Shown here piece after piece: positions 47,232-56,198 of a stretch of 64,000 nucleotides of DNA. The position numbers and the translations under genes are program-made. The stretch spans positions 6,658 to 70,657 of the forward strand of contig DNJC01000006.1 in NCBI GenBank assembly GCA_003490025.1, written 5' to 3'. The notes under the pieces are model-generated. The model was not told the DNA's origin, did not search any database, and saw nothing but the letters and a program-made list of their open reading frames with translations. How positions within the stretch are numbered: position 1 is the first letter of the stretch; each line of letters begins with the position of its first letter. This DNA comes from Geobacter sp. GTDB lineage: Bacteria > Desulfobacterota > Desulfuromonadia > Geobacterales > Geobacteraceae.

Positions 47232-48210
47232 GATGACCTACCGTGACGCCATCAACATGGCGCTCAAGGAGGAGATGCGGCGGGATCCCAACGTGGTCAC
47301 CTTCGGCGAGGACGTGGCCCTGTACGAGGGGGCCTTCAAGGTGACCCGGGGGCTTCTTGCCGAGTTCGGGGAGCTGCGGGTGCGGGATTGTCCCATTTCG
47401 GAGAACACCATCGTCGGCGTGGCGCTCGGCGCCGCGATGGGTGGTGTGCGCCCGGTGGCCGAACTGATGACGGTGAACTTCGCCCTTCTCGCCATGGACC
47501 AGATCGTGAACCACATGGCCAAGGTGCGTTACATGTTCGGCGGGCAGACCAGGGCGCCCATGGTGATCAGGATGCCGGGGGGCGGCGGGAGCCAGCTGGG
47601 CGCACAGCACTCGCAAAGCCTGGAAAGCTACTTCATGCACTGCCCGGGGATGCTGATCGCCTACCCGGCGACGCCGGCGGACGCGAAGGGGCTCTTGAAA
47701 AGCGCCATAAGAGACGACAACCCGGTCATCTTCCTGGAACACGAACTCCTCTACAACAGCAAGGGCGAGGTCCCGGACGACCCCGAGTTCCTGGTTCCTA
47801 TCGGCAAGGCGGCCGTGATGAAGGAGGGGACGGCGGTCACGCTGGTGGGATACGGCCGCATGGCGATACTCTGCCTGCAGGCGGCGCAGCTCCTCGAAAA
47901 GGAAGGGGTCTCCTGCGAGGTGATCGACCTTCGCTCGCTCTATCCCCTGGACACGGAGACCTTCGTGCAGTCCGTTTTGAAAACGGGGAGGGCGGTCGTC
48001 GTCGAGGAGTGCTGGAAGAGTGCGGGGCTGGGAGGTGACATCGCCTCGCGCATCTACGAGCGTTGCTTCGACAGGCTCCTGGCGCCGGTAAAACGGATCT
48101 CGGGGCTGGACGTGCCGATGCCTTATTCGAGAAAGATAGAGAAACTCTGCCTCCCCCAGACCGAGGGTATCGTGCAGGGAGTCCGGGATCTCTTAAACGA
48201 GCCGTATTGA
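47224..48210 (+). CDS. pdhB: 2-oxoacid (pyruvate) dehydrogenase E1 component, beta subunit
   Basis: A 328-residue transketolase-like beta subunit, partner of the alpha chain. Typical features are TFGEDVALYEGAFKVTRGLL near residue 25, GVALGAAMGGVRPVAELMT near residue 64 and HELLYNSKGEVPDDPEF near residue 174. It completes the ThDP active site and binds the E2 core. The gene follows pdhA with an eight-base overlap and is followed nine bases later by the E2 gene. GGGAGG lies upstream of the ATG. Confidence 0.92.
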   Translation: MSEMTYRDAINMALKEEMRRDPNVVTFGEDVALYEGAFKVTRGLLAEFGELRVRDCPISENTIVGVALGAAMGGVRPVAELMTVNFALLAMDQIVNHMAKVRYMFGGQTRAPMVIRMPGGGGSQLGAQHSQSLESYFMHCPGMLIAYPATPADAKGLLKSAIRDDNPVIFLEHELLYNSKGEVPDDPEFLVPIGKAAVMKEGTAVTLVGYGRMAILCLQAAQLLEKEGVSCEVIDLRSLYPLDTETFVQSVLKTGRAVVVEECWKSAGLGGDIASRIYERCFDRLLAPVKRISGLDVPMPYSRKIEKLCLPQTEGIVQGVRDLLNEPY

Positions 48211-48219
48211 GGAGCAGCC

Positions 48220-49713
48220 ATGAACGAGATCGTCATGCCGAAATTGTCCGATACCATGACCGAGGGGAGACTGGTCGCCTGGAAGAAACAAGTGGGCGAT
48301 GCGGTGCGCCGGGGCGATGTCCTGGCCGAGGTCGAGACCGACAAGGCGAACATGGAACTCGAGGCCTTCGTCTCCGGGGAGTTACTGGAAATAAAGATCC
48401 AGGCGGGAGAAATGGCGCAGGTGGGGACGGTTATCGCAATCATAGGAAAGCCTGAGGAGAAGGGGACTGCGCCAGAGACCAAGCAGGGTGCGCCTGAACA
48501 GAAGGCTGAACAAATGGAAGAGGAAACCATTCCTGAACAGACAACGCAACGACCCGCGCAAGCGGCCGATATAGCACAGCCGGAAGGGGAAAAACAGGCG
48601 CCTGCCGCCCCGCCCGTGGCGGGTCAAGCTGAGGCGCAACCTGTCAGCCGACCTGGGGAACCTGAAGCAACACCTGCGGCGACCGGCGCTGAGCCGGCTG
48701 CCAAGCCGGTCGCACCTGGATTGGCGGCAGGCGAGGAGAGGGAGCGCGCTGCTCCCGTGGTGCGGCGCCGCGCACGGGAACTCGGCATCGACCTTGCCGA
48801 GGTGCAGGGGACTGGTCCGGAGGGGCGTATCCTGCTGCAGGATCTTGAATCTCTAGGGAAAGGGGCCAGCGAGCCGGCGCCACCCCGACAGTCGCCGCCG
48901 CCGCCGCAGCCGCCGCAGCCGCCGCAGCCGCCGCAGCCGCCGCAGCCGCCGCAGCCGCCGCAGCCGCAGCCGCCGCAACCCACTCAACCTGCGCCGCCAA
49001 CGGAAGCGGCCCCGGAAGGATTCCGGCCCAAGCTCCTCCAGGGTGGGGTCAAGGAAATGCCACGGTTGAGGGCGGCTGTGGCGAAAACCGTGGCCGAATC
49101 GTGGGATAACATACCCCACTTCAGCGTCACCATGGATATCGTCATGGACGAGGCTGAAGCTGTGCGTCGTCAGCTGAAGCAAAGCGGGATGGCGGTCACC
49201 TGGAACGATATCGTGGTCAAGGGCGTTGCGCTTGCCCTGCAGAAGTACCCCCAACTGAACGCCACCTTTGCCAGCGGCGGCATCCAGTACCACGGCGAGA
49301 TCAACATCTGTATCGCGGTGGGGATGCCGGACGGCGTGCTGATGCCGGTACTTTCCGGGGTCCAGCGGCTCACGCTGTTCGAGATTGCGCTGGAGGCATC
49401 CAGGCTGATAGAGAGCGCCCGTTCCGGAGCGCTCACCGAACAGGAGATGAGCGGCGGTACCTTCTCGGTTTCCAACCTCGGGATGTTCAGCGTCAGCAGT
49501 TTCAGCGCCATCATCCATCCAGCCCAGGCGGCGGTACTCGCCGTAGGTGCCGTCAGCGACACCCCGTTGGTCCGTTCCGGCGTGCTTGCCAGCGCGAAGA
49601 TCATGAAGGTGACCCTCTCGGCCGATCACAGGGTCGTCGACGGCGCATATGCGGCGCAGTTCCTGGTGGCACTCAAGGAGGTGCTCGAGAATCCGGTCCG
49701 TCTCCTCATCTGA
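48220..49713 (+). CDS. Dihydrolipoamide acetyltransferase (E2) of the dehydrogenase complex
   Basis: A 497-residue E2: lipoyl domain with lipoyl-lysine at residue 42 in ETDKANMELEAF, a long Gln/Glu/Pro linker, a subunit-binding domain (about 180-218, VVRRRARELGIDLAEVQGTG), a second linker made of PPQ repeats (about 226-258), and the catalytic domain ending in HRVVDGAYAAQFL, the HxxxDG acetyltransferase motif. Only one lipoyl domain is present. The E3 (Lpd) subunit is not in the window. GAGGAG precedes the ATG. Confidence 0.92.
   Translation: MNEIVMPKLSDTMTEGRLVAWKKQVGDAVRRGDVLAEVETDKANMELEAFVSGELLEIKIQAGEMAQVGTVIAIIGKPEEKGTAPETKQGAPEQKAEQMEEETIPEQTTQRPAQAADIAQPEGEKQAPAAPPVAGQAEAQPVSRPGEPEATPAATGAEPAAKPVAPGLAAGEERERAAPVVRRRARELGIDLAEVQGTGPEGRILLQDLESLGKGASEPAPPRQSPPPPQPPQPPQPPQPPQPPQPPQPQPPQPTQPAPPTEAAPEGFRPKLLQGGVKEMPRLRAAVAKTVAESWDNIPHFSVTMDIVMDEAEAVRRQLKQSGMAVTWNDIVVKGVALALQKYPQLNATFASGGIQYHGEINICIAVGMPDGVLMPVLSGVQRLTLFEIALEASRLIESARSGALTEQEMSGGTFSVSNLGMFSVSSFSAIIHPAQAAVLAVGAVSDTPLVRSGVLASAKIMKVTLSADHRVVDGAYAAQFLVALKEVLENPVRLLI
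48895..48985. repeat. CCGCAG/CCG microsatellite in the E2 linker
   Basis: The DNA is a nearly pure run of the nine-base unit CCGCAGCCG (PPQ-type codons), repeated about ten times with one interruption. It is coding but low complexity and prone to slippage in multiples of nine bases. Confidence 0.88.
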
Positions 49714-49739
49714 GCGGCAACTGATCTGAGCGGCAACTG
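49708..49739. repeat. Perfect 16-bp tandem duplication over the E2 stop codon
   Basis: ATCTGAGCGGCAACTG occurs twice in tandem (49708-49723 and 49724-49739), the first copy spanning the end of the E2 gene and its stop. Confidence 0.9.
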
Positions 49740-49760
49740 TTATTCATCCAGCCAAACCGG

Positions 49761-49793
49761 GGGGCAGGGGAGAAACCACCTGCCCCTTTTCGT
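49761..49793 (+). terminator. Rho-independent terminator of the aconitase/dehydrogenase operon
   Basis: GGGGCAGG and CCTGCCCC form an eight-bp stem around a short loop and are followed by TTTTCGTCTT, 50 bases past the E2 stop. The rest of 49714-50024 holds no gene; its end should carry the receiver-gene promoter. Confidence 0.75.
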
Positions 49794-50024
49794 CTTCTAC
49801 CGGGTCGGCTTTCCCGCCTTGCACTTTCCTTCGCTGCTCCCTATCTGGCTTCGATACGAAAAGTTTCCTCTGCCCCCGGAGCGCGGGCATCTTTCCTAAT
49901 AAAGATCCTAAAGAATCGAATTAATTGTCCGATACATCAAGCAGCGACAGCGGCCAGACCGCGATGCTGCCAACGATATCCGGAACGTAACCCGAGCCTT
50001 GATTCACAACTGGGGGAAATGCCT

Positions 50025-50420
50025 ATGAAGTGCCTGATTGTAGACGACGAGGAGTTCTGCCGCGATTTTGTCGCAACTTTGCTGAGCGCGATCGCTGACT
50101 GCCAGCAGGCAAGCGGCGGCATGGAGGCGCTGGAGAAATACAACGCGGCATTGGTTTCCAATGAACCTTTCGACCTCGTGATCATGGACATCATGATGCC
50201 GGGGATGAGCGGCCATGACGCAGCCAAGGCGATCAGGCACATAGAGAAAGAACAAAAAACGGCCAAGCGTGTCAACATCGTCATGCTTACCGCTCTCAAT
50301 TCCTCCAACGACGCCATGGAATCCTTCTGCAGCGCGCAGTCGGCCGCATACCTGGTGAAGCCGATCTCCAAGGAGGGGCTTTACAACGTGCTCTCGAAAC
50401 TGGGATTGATGAAGCGCTAG
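50025..50420 (+). CDS. Single-domain response regulator
   Basis: A 131-residue CheY-like receiver: acidic pocket IVDDEEFCRDF, phosphoacceptor in DLVIMDIMMPGMSG near residue 52, and Lys in AYLVKPIS. No output domain is present. The ATG at 50025 is favoured over 50019 because GGGGGA sits eight bases before it. It is convergent with the chemotaxis receptor gene, with a terminator between. Its kinase is not evident. Confidence 0.88.
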   Translation: MKCLIVDDEEFCRDFVATLLSAIADCQQASGGMEALEKYNAALVSNEPFDLVIMDIMMPGMSGHDAAKAIRHIEKEQKTAKRVNIVMLTALNSSNDAMESFCSAQSAAYLVKPISKEGLYNVLSKLGLMKR

Positions 50421-50448
50421 AGGTACGGCACGGAAGGAGTCAAAGAGG

Positions 50449-50498
50449 CGGCCCCGGTACCAGGGATTTATTATTCCCGTGGCGCTGGGGCCGTTTTT
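50449..50498 (+). terminator. Rho-independent terminator of the receiver gene
   Basis: CGGCCCC pairs with GGGGCCG; an inner GGGA/TCCC stem lies in the loop, and TTTTT follows. It lies just past the receiver stop and before the convergent chemotaxis receptor gene's end. Confidence 0.7.
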
Positions 50499-50504
50499 GC
50501 GTAG

Positions 50505-52124
50505 TCAGGAGAGCTTGAACTGTGTGACCAGGGTACCGAGATCGTCGGAAAGGCTGGCCAGCTGTGCCGCGGCAGCGGAGGAGTCCTGCGATCCCTGCGC
50601 GGTGCGCTGCACCACGTCGGAGATCTGCGTGATGTTCGCCGTTATGTCGCTGATCGTTGCGGTCTGTTCCTCTGCCGCCGTGGCGATCTGGTTCACCTGC
50701 ATGCTGACGGCGTTGATCTGGTCCAGGATTTCCTGCAGGGCGCTCCCGGACTTCGCCGCCTCTTCCGTCCCCTGCTGAACCTCGCGAACACCTTCTTCCA
50801 TAGCCGACACGGCTCCCCTGGTTTCCCCCTGGATCGCCTTTATCATGTCGCTGATTTCCCTGGTGGCCTTTGTGGTCCGCTCCGCAAGGGCGCGCACCTC
50901 GTCGGCCACCACGGCGAAACCTCTTCCCTGTTCCCCGGCCCTTGCCGCCTCGATCGCCGCGTTCAGCGCGAGGAGGTTGGTCTGGTCGGCGATGTCCTCG
51001 ATGGTTCCCACTATCGCCCCTATCTGGTCGGAGCGGGCGCCCAGGCTCTCCACGGTTCGTGAAGTGGCGTTGACCCTCTCTGCGATCCGGTTCATCACCT
51101 CGACCGTCTGGGCCACCACCTGCGCCCCGGTCTCTGCGGCGCCGCTGGCCTGCTTTGCGTTGCGTGCAGCGGCGTGGCAGTTCTGGGCGATGTCATTCGA
51201 TGTTGCCGACATCTGCTCGCTCGCCGTCGCCACCGTCTGGGTCTGGCAGGCGACCTGCTCGGCACCGTTCGCTATCTGTTCCGAAGTCTCCCGAAGCTCA
51301 GTGGAGGAGGTGGCGATGCTTGTCGAGATATCGCTGGTCTGGGATACGATGTCGCGCAGGTTCTGCACCATGTTGCCCATTGCGGCCATCAGTTTCCCGG
51401 TCTCCGTAGCGTCTTCAGCGGCGATGGTGACGGTCAGGTCCCTCTCCGCGATCCTGTCCGCCGTCTCGACCGCGGTACTGAGCTGCCTGGTGATGCTGCC
51501 CACCACCCAGCAGGCGACCGCGATCGCCGTGACGACCGTGAGCAGGAACAATGCGATGAGCACCGTTTTGGCACGGGATACCGCATCAGCGGCCTGGCCG
51601 GCCTCCAGCTTCGCCTGCTCGGCGAGGTAACCGTTCAGATCGGCCAGTGCGGATTGACATTCTGCCCGCTTTGACTTGAGTTCCCTGACGGCCTTCAGCG
51701 CTTCCCCCTTGGCTCCTTGCGCAAGCAGCATGGAAGCCCTGCTCCGTATTGTGGTGTAAGCGCTTCTCTTGCTGGCAAGAGTCTGAAAGAGCGTCTTTTC
51801 CTTGCCCGATACAAGGGAGGCCTTCAACTTCTCCATTTGCTCCGAAATACCCTTTTCGTTGCCTGTCGCTGCCAGTTCCGACCGTGCGCCATCCAGTCCC
51901 TGTGCCACCATTGCCTCGCTAAGGCGCAATGCGTCGGCGTTACTTGCCGCACCGACTTCCGTCACCCCCCTTGTCTGGGAAACCCGGGCCTCCTGCCGCA
52001 TTATGATATTGCTGTTTAAGGAGGATACGGTGTAGAGGGCGGTAACTGCAAGAATTGCCGAGGCGAAAATAATGACGCCGAAGCTTATAAAGAGTTTGAC
52101 CTTGATATTCATGCCCCTTCTCAT
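50505..52124 (-). CDS. Methyl-accepting chemotaxis protein
   Basis: A 539-residue receptor: membrane segment (about 10-32), periplasmic four-helix-type sensor (about 35-188), second membrane segment (about 189-210), HAMP and the signalling hairpin with the conserved tip [25 protein letters not shown] in two parts. It has no C-terminal pentapeptide tether. The ATG at 52124 is chosen because GGAGGT lies six bases upstream. The ligand is unknown. It is a single minus-strand gene convergent with a receiver gene. Confidence 0.93.
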   Translation of the reverse strand: MRRGMNIKVKLFISFGVIIFASAILAVTALYTVSSLNSNIIMRQEARVSQTRGVTEVGAASNADALRLSEAMVAQGLDGARSELAATGNEKGISEQMEKLKASLVSGKEKTLFQTLASKRSAYTTIRSRASMLLAQGAKGEALKAVRELKSKRAECQSALADLNGYLAEQAKLEAGQAADAVSRAKTVLIALFLLTVVTAIAVACWVVGSITRQLSTAVETADRIAERDLTVTIAAEDATETGKLMAAMGNMVQNLRDIVSQTSDISTSIATSSTELRETSEQIANGAEQVACQTQTVATASEQMSATSNDIAQNCHAAARNAKQASGAAETGAQVVAQTVEVMNRIAERVNATSRTVESLGARSDQIGAIVGTIEDIADQTNLLALNAAIEAARAGEQGRGFAVVADEVRALAERTTKATREISDMIKAIQGETRGAVSAMEEGVREVQQGTEEAAKSGSALQEILDQINAVSMQVNQIATAAEEQTATISDITANITQISDVVQRTAQGSQDSSAAAAQLASLSDDLGTLVTQFKLS

Positions 52125-52519
52125 CGTTTGACCTCCGTCGTCCTTGGGGGATTTCGCTGCCACAGAATTAGCAATCACTAACAACAAGGTCCTAGTATAG
52201 ATTGGACGATTTTGGTGTCAAGGTGTTGTTCCAGCTAATTGATCCGTGTTTTAAGTAGCTGATTTGTTCCACGTACGCGATGCCCTTCCGCTAAAAGTCC
52301 ATCCCAATTCAAGGGGGGGGCAGGAGGGGACATTGATCGCTTCCTGCCAGGCGCTGGCATTTCGTACCGGAAAGCCGCTTCCTTTTCTATGAAAGCAACT
52401 GGGCTCCGAAATGACTGGAGGACCCTCAACTTGTAATAATTATTCAGGCTGATAAGCTAGGCATTGATGCTGTGACTGCAAAATGATCAGCACCCAAATC
52501 TGTTTCAGAAGGAGGCGTC
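52125..52519. other. Intergenic region, chemotaxis receptor to His/Gly-rich protein
   Basis: About 395 bases without a gene. It contains a G-rich run (CAAGGGGGGGGCAGGAGGGG) near 52308-52328 and AT-rich stretches next to both gene starts. No named RNA, repeat or clear promoter was recognised. Confidence 0.4.
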
Positions 52520-53011
52520 ATGCGAAAACAGATATTTGGAAAGCTATTTCAGTCATTATTCGTCGCGTTGGTCGTGCTGAGCATTTTCGCAAGCGGCGCC
52601 GCTGCTGAAGTCAGTCTCAGCGTAAATATCGGTCCTCCCCTGATTGTCGCCCCCCCCTCCGCCATGGTTATGGTCCCCGGCTCCAGCGTCTACTTCGCTC
52701 CTGGGCTTGATATCGACATTTTCTTCTACGGCGGCTACTGGTGGTCCCCGCGGGGGGATCGCTGGTATCGTGCCCGCGCCTACGACGGCCCCTGGCGCGG
52801 GGTGTCACGCTCCTCAGTACCGAGGGCGGTGCACCGGGTACCCGGCGATTACCGTAGCGTTTATGCCGGCGAGCGCCATATTCCTTACGGACAATGGAAG
52901 AAGGGGAGGGGGGAACACAGAGGCAAGGGAGGGGAGAAATGGGAGCACAAGGGGCGGGGTCACGGCGGTGATGAGCATGGCCGCGGTGGACATGGCCGCG
53001 GGCACGACTGA
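52520..53011 (+). CDS. Exported His/Gly-rich hypothetical protein
   Basis: A 163-residue secreted protein. Residues 1-29 form a Sec signal peptide ending ASGAAA. The middle has aromatic DIFFYGGYWWSPRGDRWYRA, typical of small periplasmic YXWXX-type proteins. The C-terminus (about 125-163) is rich in Gly, His, Lys and Arg (GRGHGGDEHGRGGHGRGHD), which suggests metal or polyanion binding. GAAGGAGG precedes the ATG. No named family was recognised; a metal-chaperone or envelope-stress role is a guess. Confidence 0.75.
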   Translation: MRKQIFGKLFQSLFVALVVLSIFASGAAAEVSLSVNIGPPLIVAPPSAMVMVPGSSVYFAPGLDIDIFFYGGYWWSPRGDRWYRARAYDGPWRGVSRSSVPRAVHRVPGDYRSVYAGERHIPYGQWKKGRGEHRGKGGEKWEHKGRGHGGDEHGRGGHGRGHD

Positions 53012-53030
53012 AAAAAACTCCATCATTGAC

Positions 53031-53987
53031 TCATTCCGGATAACTTAAGGCAAACCACCAGGCAGCCAGCACCACCGAGGCGCTGGTCAGCGCGAGCAAG
53101 GCGTTGACCAGCCGTCTCGGGCGCCCGAGATAACCCACCAGGAATTCAGCAACCAATCCGAAAACAACGCCGAACATGAAGCCGAAGAGATGCGCACCGA
53201 GGTCGGTACGCTCTCCCTCCGTCCCCAAAAGCGCCAGAAGGGAGAGGGCTGCCGCTATCGGAATAGGCCAGCGTCTGCGCAGGTGGTGCCGGTAGCGCAT
53301 GACACCGAGGGCGCCAAGGATCCCTACTGCGCCAAAGACTGCGGTCGACGACCCGACCGAACTGTGGCTGGGGAGTTGTATATGGGCGTTGGCAAGGTTG
53401 CCGAAGATGCCTGAGGCGAGGATGAGCGTCCAGGCCAGGCCTGAGCCGAGGTCGCGGCAGAGGTAGATCACGAACACCCCGCCGATCGCGAGGTTGCTCA
53501 TGAGGTGCAGCCAGTCGGCATGAAGGGTGAGCGCGGTCACGAGCCGCCACCACTGGCCGTTCAGGATCTCGCTGCCGTGCGCGTTGCCGATTCCGATCCA
53601 GTTGACCGGGTGGCGCCCCATGACGGTGAGGTCCAAGCCGGTCAGGTTGTGGAAGGTCGCCAGCAGGAGGAGGATCGAGAGCGTGGGGAGCGTGTTCTGG
53701 ATCAGGGGGCGAACCGGCGGCAGGAAAGGGGGCCAGTTCCTGTTCTCCTCGACGTAGAGCCGCAACTCCCTGCAGGCTGCCTCCAGGCTTTCCGCAGGGA
53801 CGCGCAACTGCCATCCGTCGCTGCCGGGCTCGATGCGGCAATCGATGAAGCGGGCCTCCAGGACCAGGGCCCAAAGTCGGGCGCGCTTCTGGGTGAGGGG
53901 CGCTGCCCCACCGCGATCCACCATTTCCGGCGGCACTTCGGACCATTGCTCCGCGTGGGGGAAGGTGTGCCGAGAGTTTTCTTCCAT
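53031..53987 (-). CDS. Rhomboid-family intramembrane serine protease
   Basis: A 318-residue protein with a cytoplasmic N-terminal part of about 110 residues followed by a rhomboid core. HADWLHLMSNLAIGGV carries the HxxxxHxxxN oxyanion-region motif, the catalytic Ser is in VGSSTAVFGAVG (the usual GxSG is here GSSTA), and the His is in GAHLFGFMFG. A glycine after the Ser is replaced by Thr, so activity needs testing. The start at 53987 fits where the conserved N-terminus appears; the RBS is weak. It is convergent with the His/Gly-rich gene. Confidence 0.85.
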   Translation of the reverse strand: MEENSRHTFPHAEQWSEVPPEMVDRGGAAPLTQKRARLWALVLEARFIDCRIEPGSDGWQLRVPAESLEAACRELRLYVEENRNWPPFLPPVRPLIQNTLPTLSILLLLATFHNLTGLDLTVMGRHPVNWIGIGNAHGSEILNGQWWRLVTALTLHADWLHLMSNLAIGGVFVIYLCRDLGSGLAWTLILASGIFGNLANAHIQLPSHSSVGSSTAVFGAVGILGALGVMRYRHHLRRRWPIPIAAALSLLALLGTEGERTDLGAHLFGFMFGVVFGLVAEFLVGYLGRPRRLVNALLALTSASVVLAAWWFALSYPE

Positions 53988-54578
53988 GCCGCCAAGTATT
54001 GCAGATCCTTCGGTTTTAGTCGGCAACCAAGGACTTTGCGGCTCGATGCCGTGTCCGGAATCGCCCCTCCCGCCGCTGTGAGGATCCATTTTTCGTCTCC
54101 GTAAAAGATACCGCCGCATCTTCTCTACCCTCAGTGGCGCGCGGCTCCGAGCCAAGGCCGGCTGCCGTCTTGACTATTGACCCGCCGGTGTTAAAAGAAC
54201 CTAGTGCTGAAAGGGAGTTAAATCAAGGCCAAAAAATACTTTGTTGTTTTTTTCTCGGTGTTGCCGCTCCGGAAAGCACCCCCGCATGGAGGGGAGCCGT
54301 CATAGAGGGCAGGTAGCGGAAGTCGGGTCGGATTGGTGGCGGGCATTTTTCCAACGGACGCAGCGCGGTGCAGCCGGTTGCCTGGCGCCGGGAAAGGGAA
54401 ATCCGGAATGCGATCAACAGGGGTCCGGTCAATTCCAGCAAAGGGTAGAGTTTTCAGGCGGCGACACGCCGCAGCCATCTTGCCGTGCAGCAGGCATTTT
54501 CATCCCTCGCGAAGGTGGCCGATCAGGTTGCGTTGGCACCACCGGCTCTGCCGCATCGGGAAAAGGAGATATGTCAAC
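53988..54578. other. Long divergent intergenic region
   Basis: About 590 bases separate the rhomboid and oxidase-like genes. No gene, repeat or recognised riboswitch is seen. There is a T-rich run (TTTGTTGTTTTTTTC) near 54240, and several short open frames without ribosome sites. The length is unusual for this genome, so an unrecognised RNA cannot be excluded. Confidence 0.4.
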
Positions 54579-54974
54579 ATGATCACCGAGGGGATAAAAC
54601 AGTTCGCGGACCAGGTAGGTCATGCCTACGTGGCGACTTCGGATGCCAAAGGGCATCCTCATCTTGCTGCGGGAAAGGGAATAGCCGTATTCGAGCCGAA
54701 CAGGCTGGTCTTCGAGGCGTGGTTTTGCCTGACCACACTGCGCAACCTGCAGGAAAATCCGCACGTGGCAGTGGCGGTCGCCGACCCGGTAACCGGTAAC
54801 GGTTACCAGTTCGCAGGGGAGGTGGAGAGGGCGGTCGATACGGCGGTGCTTGACGGCTACCTGCCCGACATCGAGCCGACCGACCTTCCGCAGGTGCAAT
54901 GGAGGCTCGAGATCAGGATAGACAGCGTGATGGCGTTTACCGCCGATGCCCATTCGGACCGCCCATTGGGGTGA
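54579..54974 (+). CDS. Pyridoxamine 5'-phosphate oxidase-family (flavin-binding) protein
   Basis: A 131-residue split-barrel protein resembling small FMN- or F420-binding PNPOx-like proteins, opening ITEGIKQFADQVGHAYVATS with LTTLRNLQENPHVAVAV near residue 50. It probably binds a flavin or haem-like ligand; the reaction is unknown. The ATG at 54579 follows AAAAGGAGAT. An upstream ATG at 54571 runs into a stop after three codons. The DUF2007 gene is convergent. Confidence 0.8.
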   Translation: MITEGIKQFADQVGHAYVATSDAKGHPHLAAGKGIAVFEPNRLVFEAWFCLTTLRNLQENPHVAVAVADPVTGNGYQFAGEVERAVDTAVLDGYLPDIEPTDLPQVQWRLEIRIDSVMAFTADAHSDRPLG

Positions 54975-54984
54975 TACGTTCAGG

Positions 54985-55167
54985 TCACCGCTTATCCTGC
55001 AGCAGGAGTTCCTCCGCCTTGGGAACGTCCTCCTCTGCCACCTCTATTTCCCGGTTGTACGTTCCCGCCGGGGTCGCGCGCAGAGCGTATTCGATCCCCC
55101 CCTTTTTCAGCATCGCTTCCACACGTGCCAGGTCCGCTTCGTCTTTAGGATCGTAAAACTTCACCAT
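54985..55167 (-). CDS. DUF2007-family small protein
   Basis: A 60-residue protein from ATG 55167, whose upstream AAGGAGG is a strong ribosome site. Family features are VKFYDPKDEADLARVEAMLK and the later EVAEEDVPKAEELL. It is predicted to be a small ferredoxin-fold or signal-transducing protein without known biochemistry. It ends ten bases from the convergent oxidase-like gene. Confidence 0.8.
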   Translation of the reverse strand: MVKFYDPKDEADLARVEAMLKKGGIEYALRATPAGTYNREIEVAEEDVPKAEELLLQDKR

Positions 55168-55264
55168 GACATCCTCCTTGAATGATCCGGCGCCGCCACG
55201 ATCTGTCGCGGCGCTTTCGCGTTTGTCGCCGGGGGTGTGAACCGTCCGCTTGTGCGGGATGGGA

Positions 55265-55747
55265 CTAGGCGGGGCGGACCGTGCCGCCGTCTTGACCTCT
55301 CTTGTCGTACAGGCTCTGCAAGACACTGTCAATGGACCAGCGCCCCGCCCCGACGATCATGATGGCAACGGCTATGGTGATGGCCAGGATGTGGAATTCG
55401 AAGCCTTCACCCGCCTGTTTGCCGGTCCAGTTCATGAAGAGACCGTTGGGCCAGTGCACCATGGCGACTGCCCCGATCATGACGCAGGTGATGCCGAAAG
55501 CCGCCACCCGCGCCAGGCATCCCACCAGAAGCCCTATCGATCCCAAAAATTCCGCCGCCATAACCAGAACAGCGAGGAACGCCGGGATGTGCATCTGCGT
55601 GGCAAAAAGAACGAGAGTCTTCTCGATTCCGGCTCCGCCGAACCATCCCAGGACCTTTTGTGCACCGTGTGGAAGCATAACTACGGCAAGTCCCACCCTC
55701 AGGATGAAACCAGTCCAGCTGTCATCGGTGGCGATCAGCTTTTTCAT
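55265..55747 (-). CDS. DoxX-family membrane protein
   Basis: A 160-residue protein with four predicted membrane helices: LRVGLAVVMLPHGAQKVLGW near residue 17 is the DoxX N-terminal motif. DoxX proteins are membrane proteins linked in some bacteria to thiosulfate or redox stress. The ATG at 55747 is preferred because GGAGGAG is upstream. Gene order with the DUF2007 gene on the minus strand suggests one unit, but there is a 97-base gap. Confidence 0.85.
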   Translation of the reverse strand: MKKLIATDDSWTGFILRVGLAVVMLPHGAQKVLGWFGGAGIEKTLVLFATQMHIPAFLAVLVMAAEFLGSIGLLVGCLARVAAFGITCVMIGAVAMVHWPNGLFMNWTGKQAGEGFEFHILAITIAVAIMIVGAGRWSIDSVLQSLYDKRGQDGGTVRPA

Positions 55748-56198
55748 GGTACTCCTCCTGCAGAAAAAACTTAGCATAGTCTAATCTGGTTCATTGCAAA
55801 CGCAAGCAGGAAAGGGGAGGCCGGTGACTGAGTGGGAGAAGTGCCGCTGTGACAGAGCGCGCAACCTCTGACGTCATTTGACGTGTTTTTGGCGATTCTC
55901 CGGTCTTTTGGCGGGAAATTAATTGCCTGATACGACTCGTCCTGATTTGAAACTCCAACGTGCCGGTAATTGGCAAGCTTTTACCAATTAACGCGTTGGG
56001 TCGCACCCTTAGGTCATTTTGCTGTAATTGACATGATTTCAAGCGATTACGCTGCGCCAGCCGTTTAATATATGCTTTATAAGGGCGCGGTTGTTCGAAT
56101 CTTGCACAATTTATGGCTGATTCGGCACGCTTCGGGCAGAGCTATTGGCATTGACGATGTCATGCAGAACTCCGGAAGTTCTTGTATTGAGGTGTGAA
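55748..56198. other. Divergent intergenic region, DoxX gene to receiver gene
   Basis: About 450 bases without a gene, AT-rich in its middle. A weak sigma-54-like element, CGGCACGCTTCGGGCA, is at 56123-56138 with the GG and GC at the correct distance but not the full consensus. No repeat or RNA was recognised. Confidence 0.4.

Noticed and set aside
48644..49000. A poly-Ala/Gly-rich minus-strand protein
   Set aside because: It is the reverse translation of the PPQ microsatellite in the E2 gene.
54240..54570. GEMM (c-di-GMP) or cobalamin riboswitch in the long divergent gap
   Set aside because: Neither the conserved GCAAAGCC-type core nor the B12 box was found on reading both strands.
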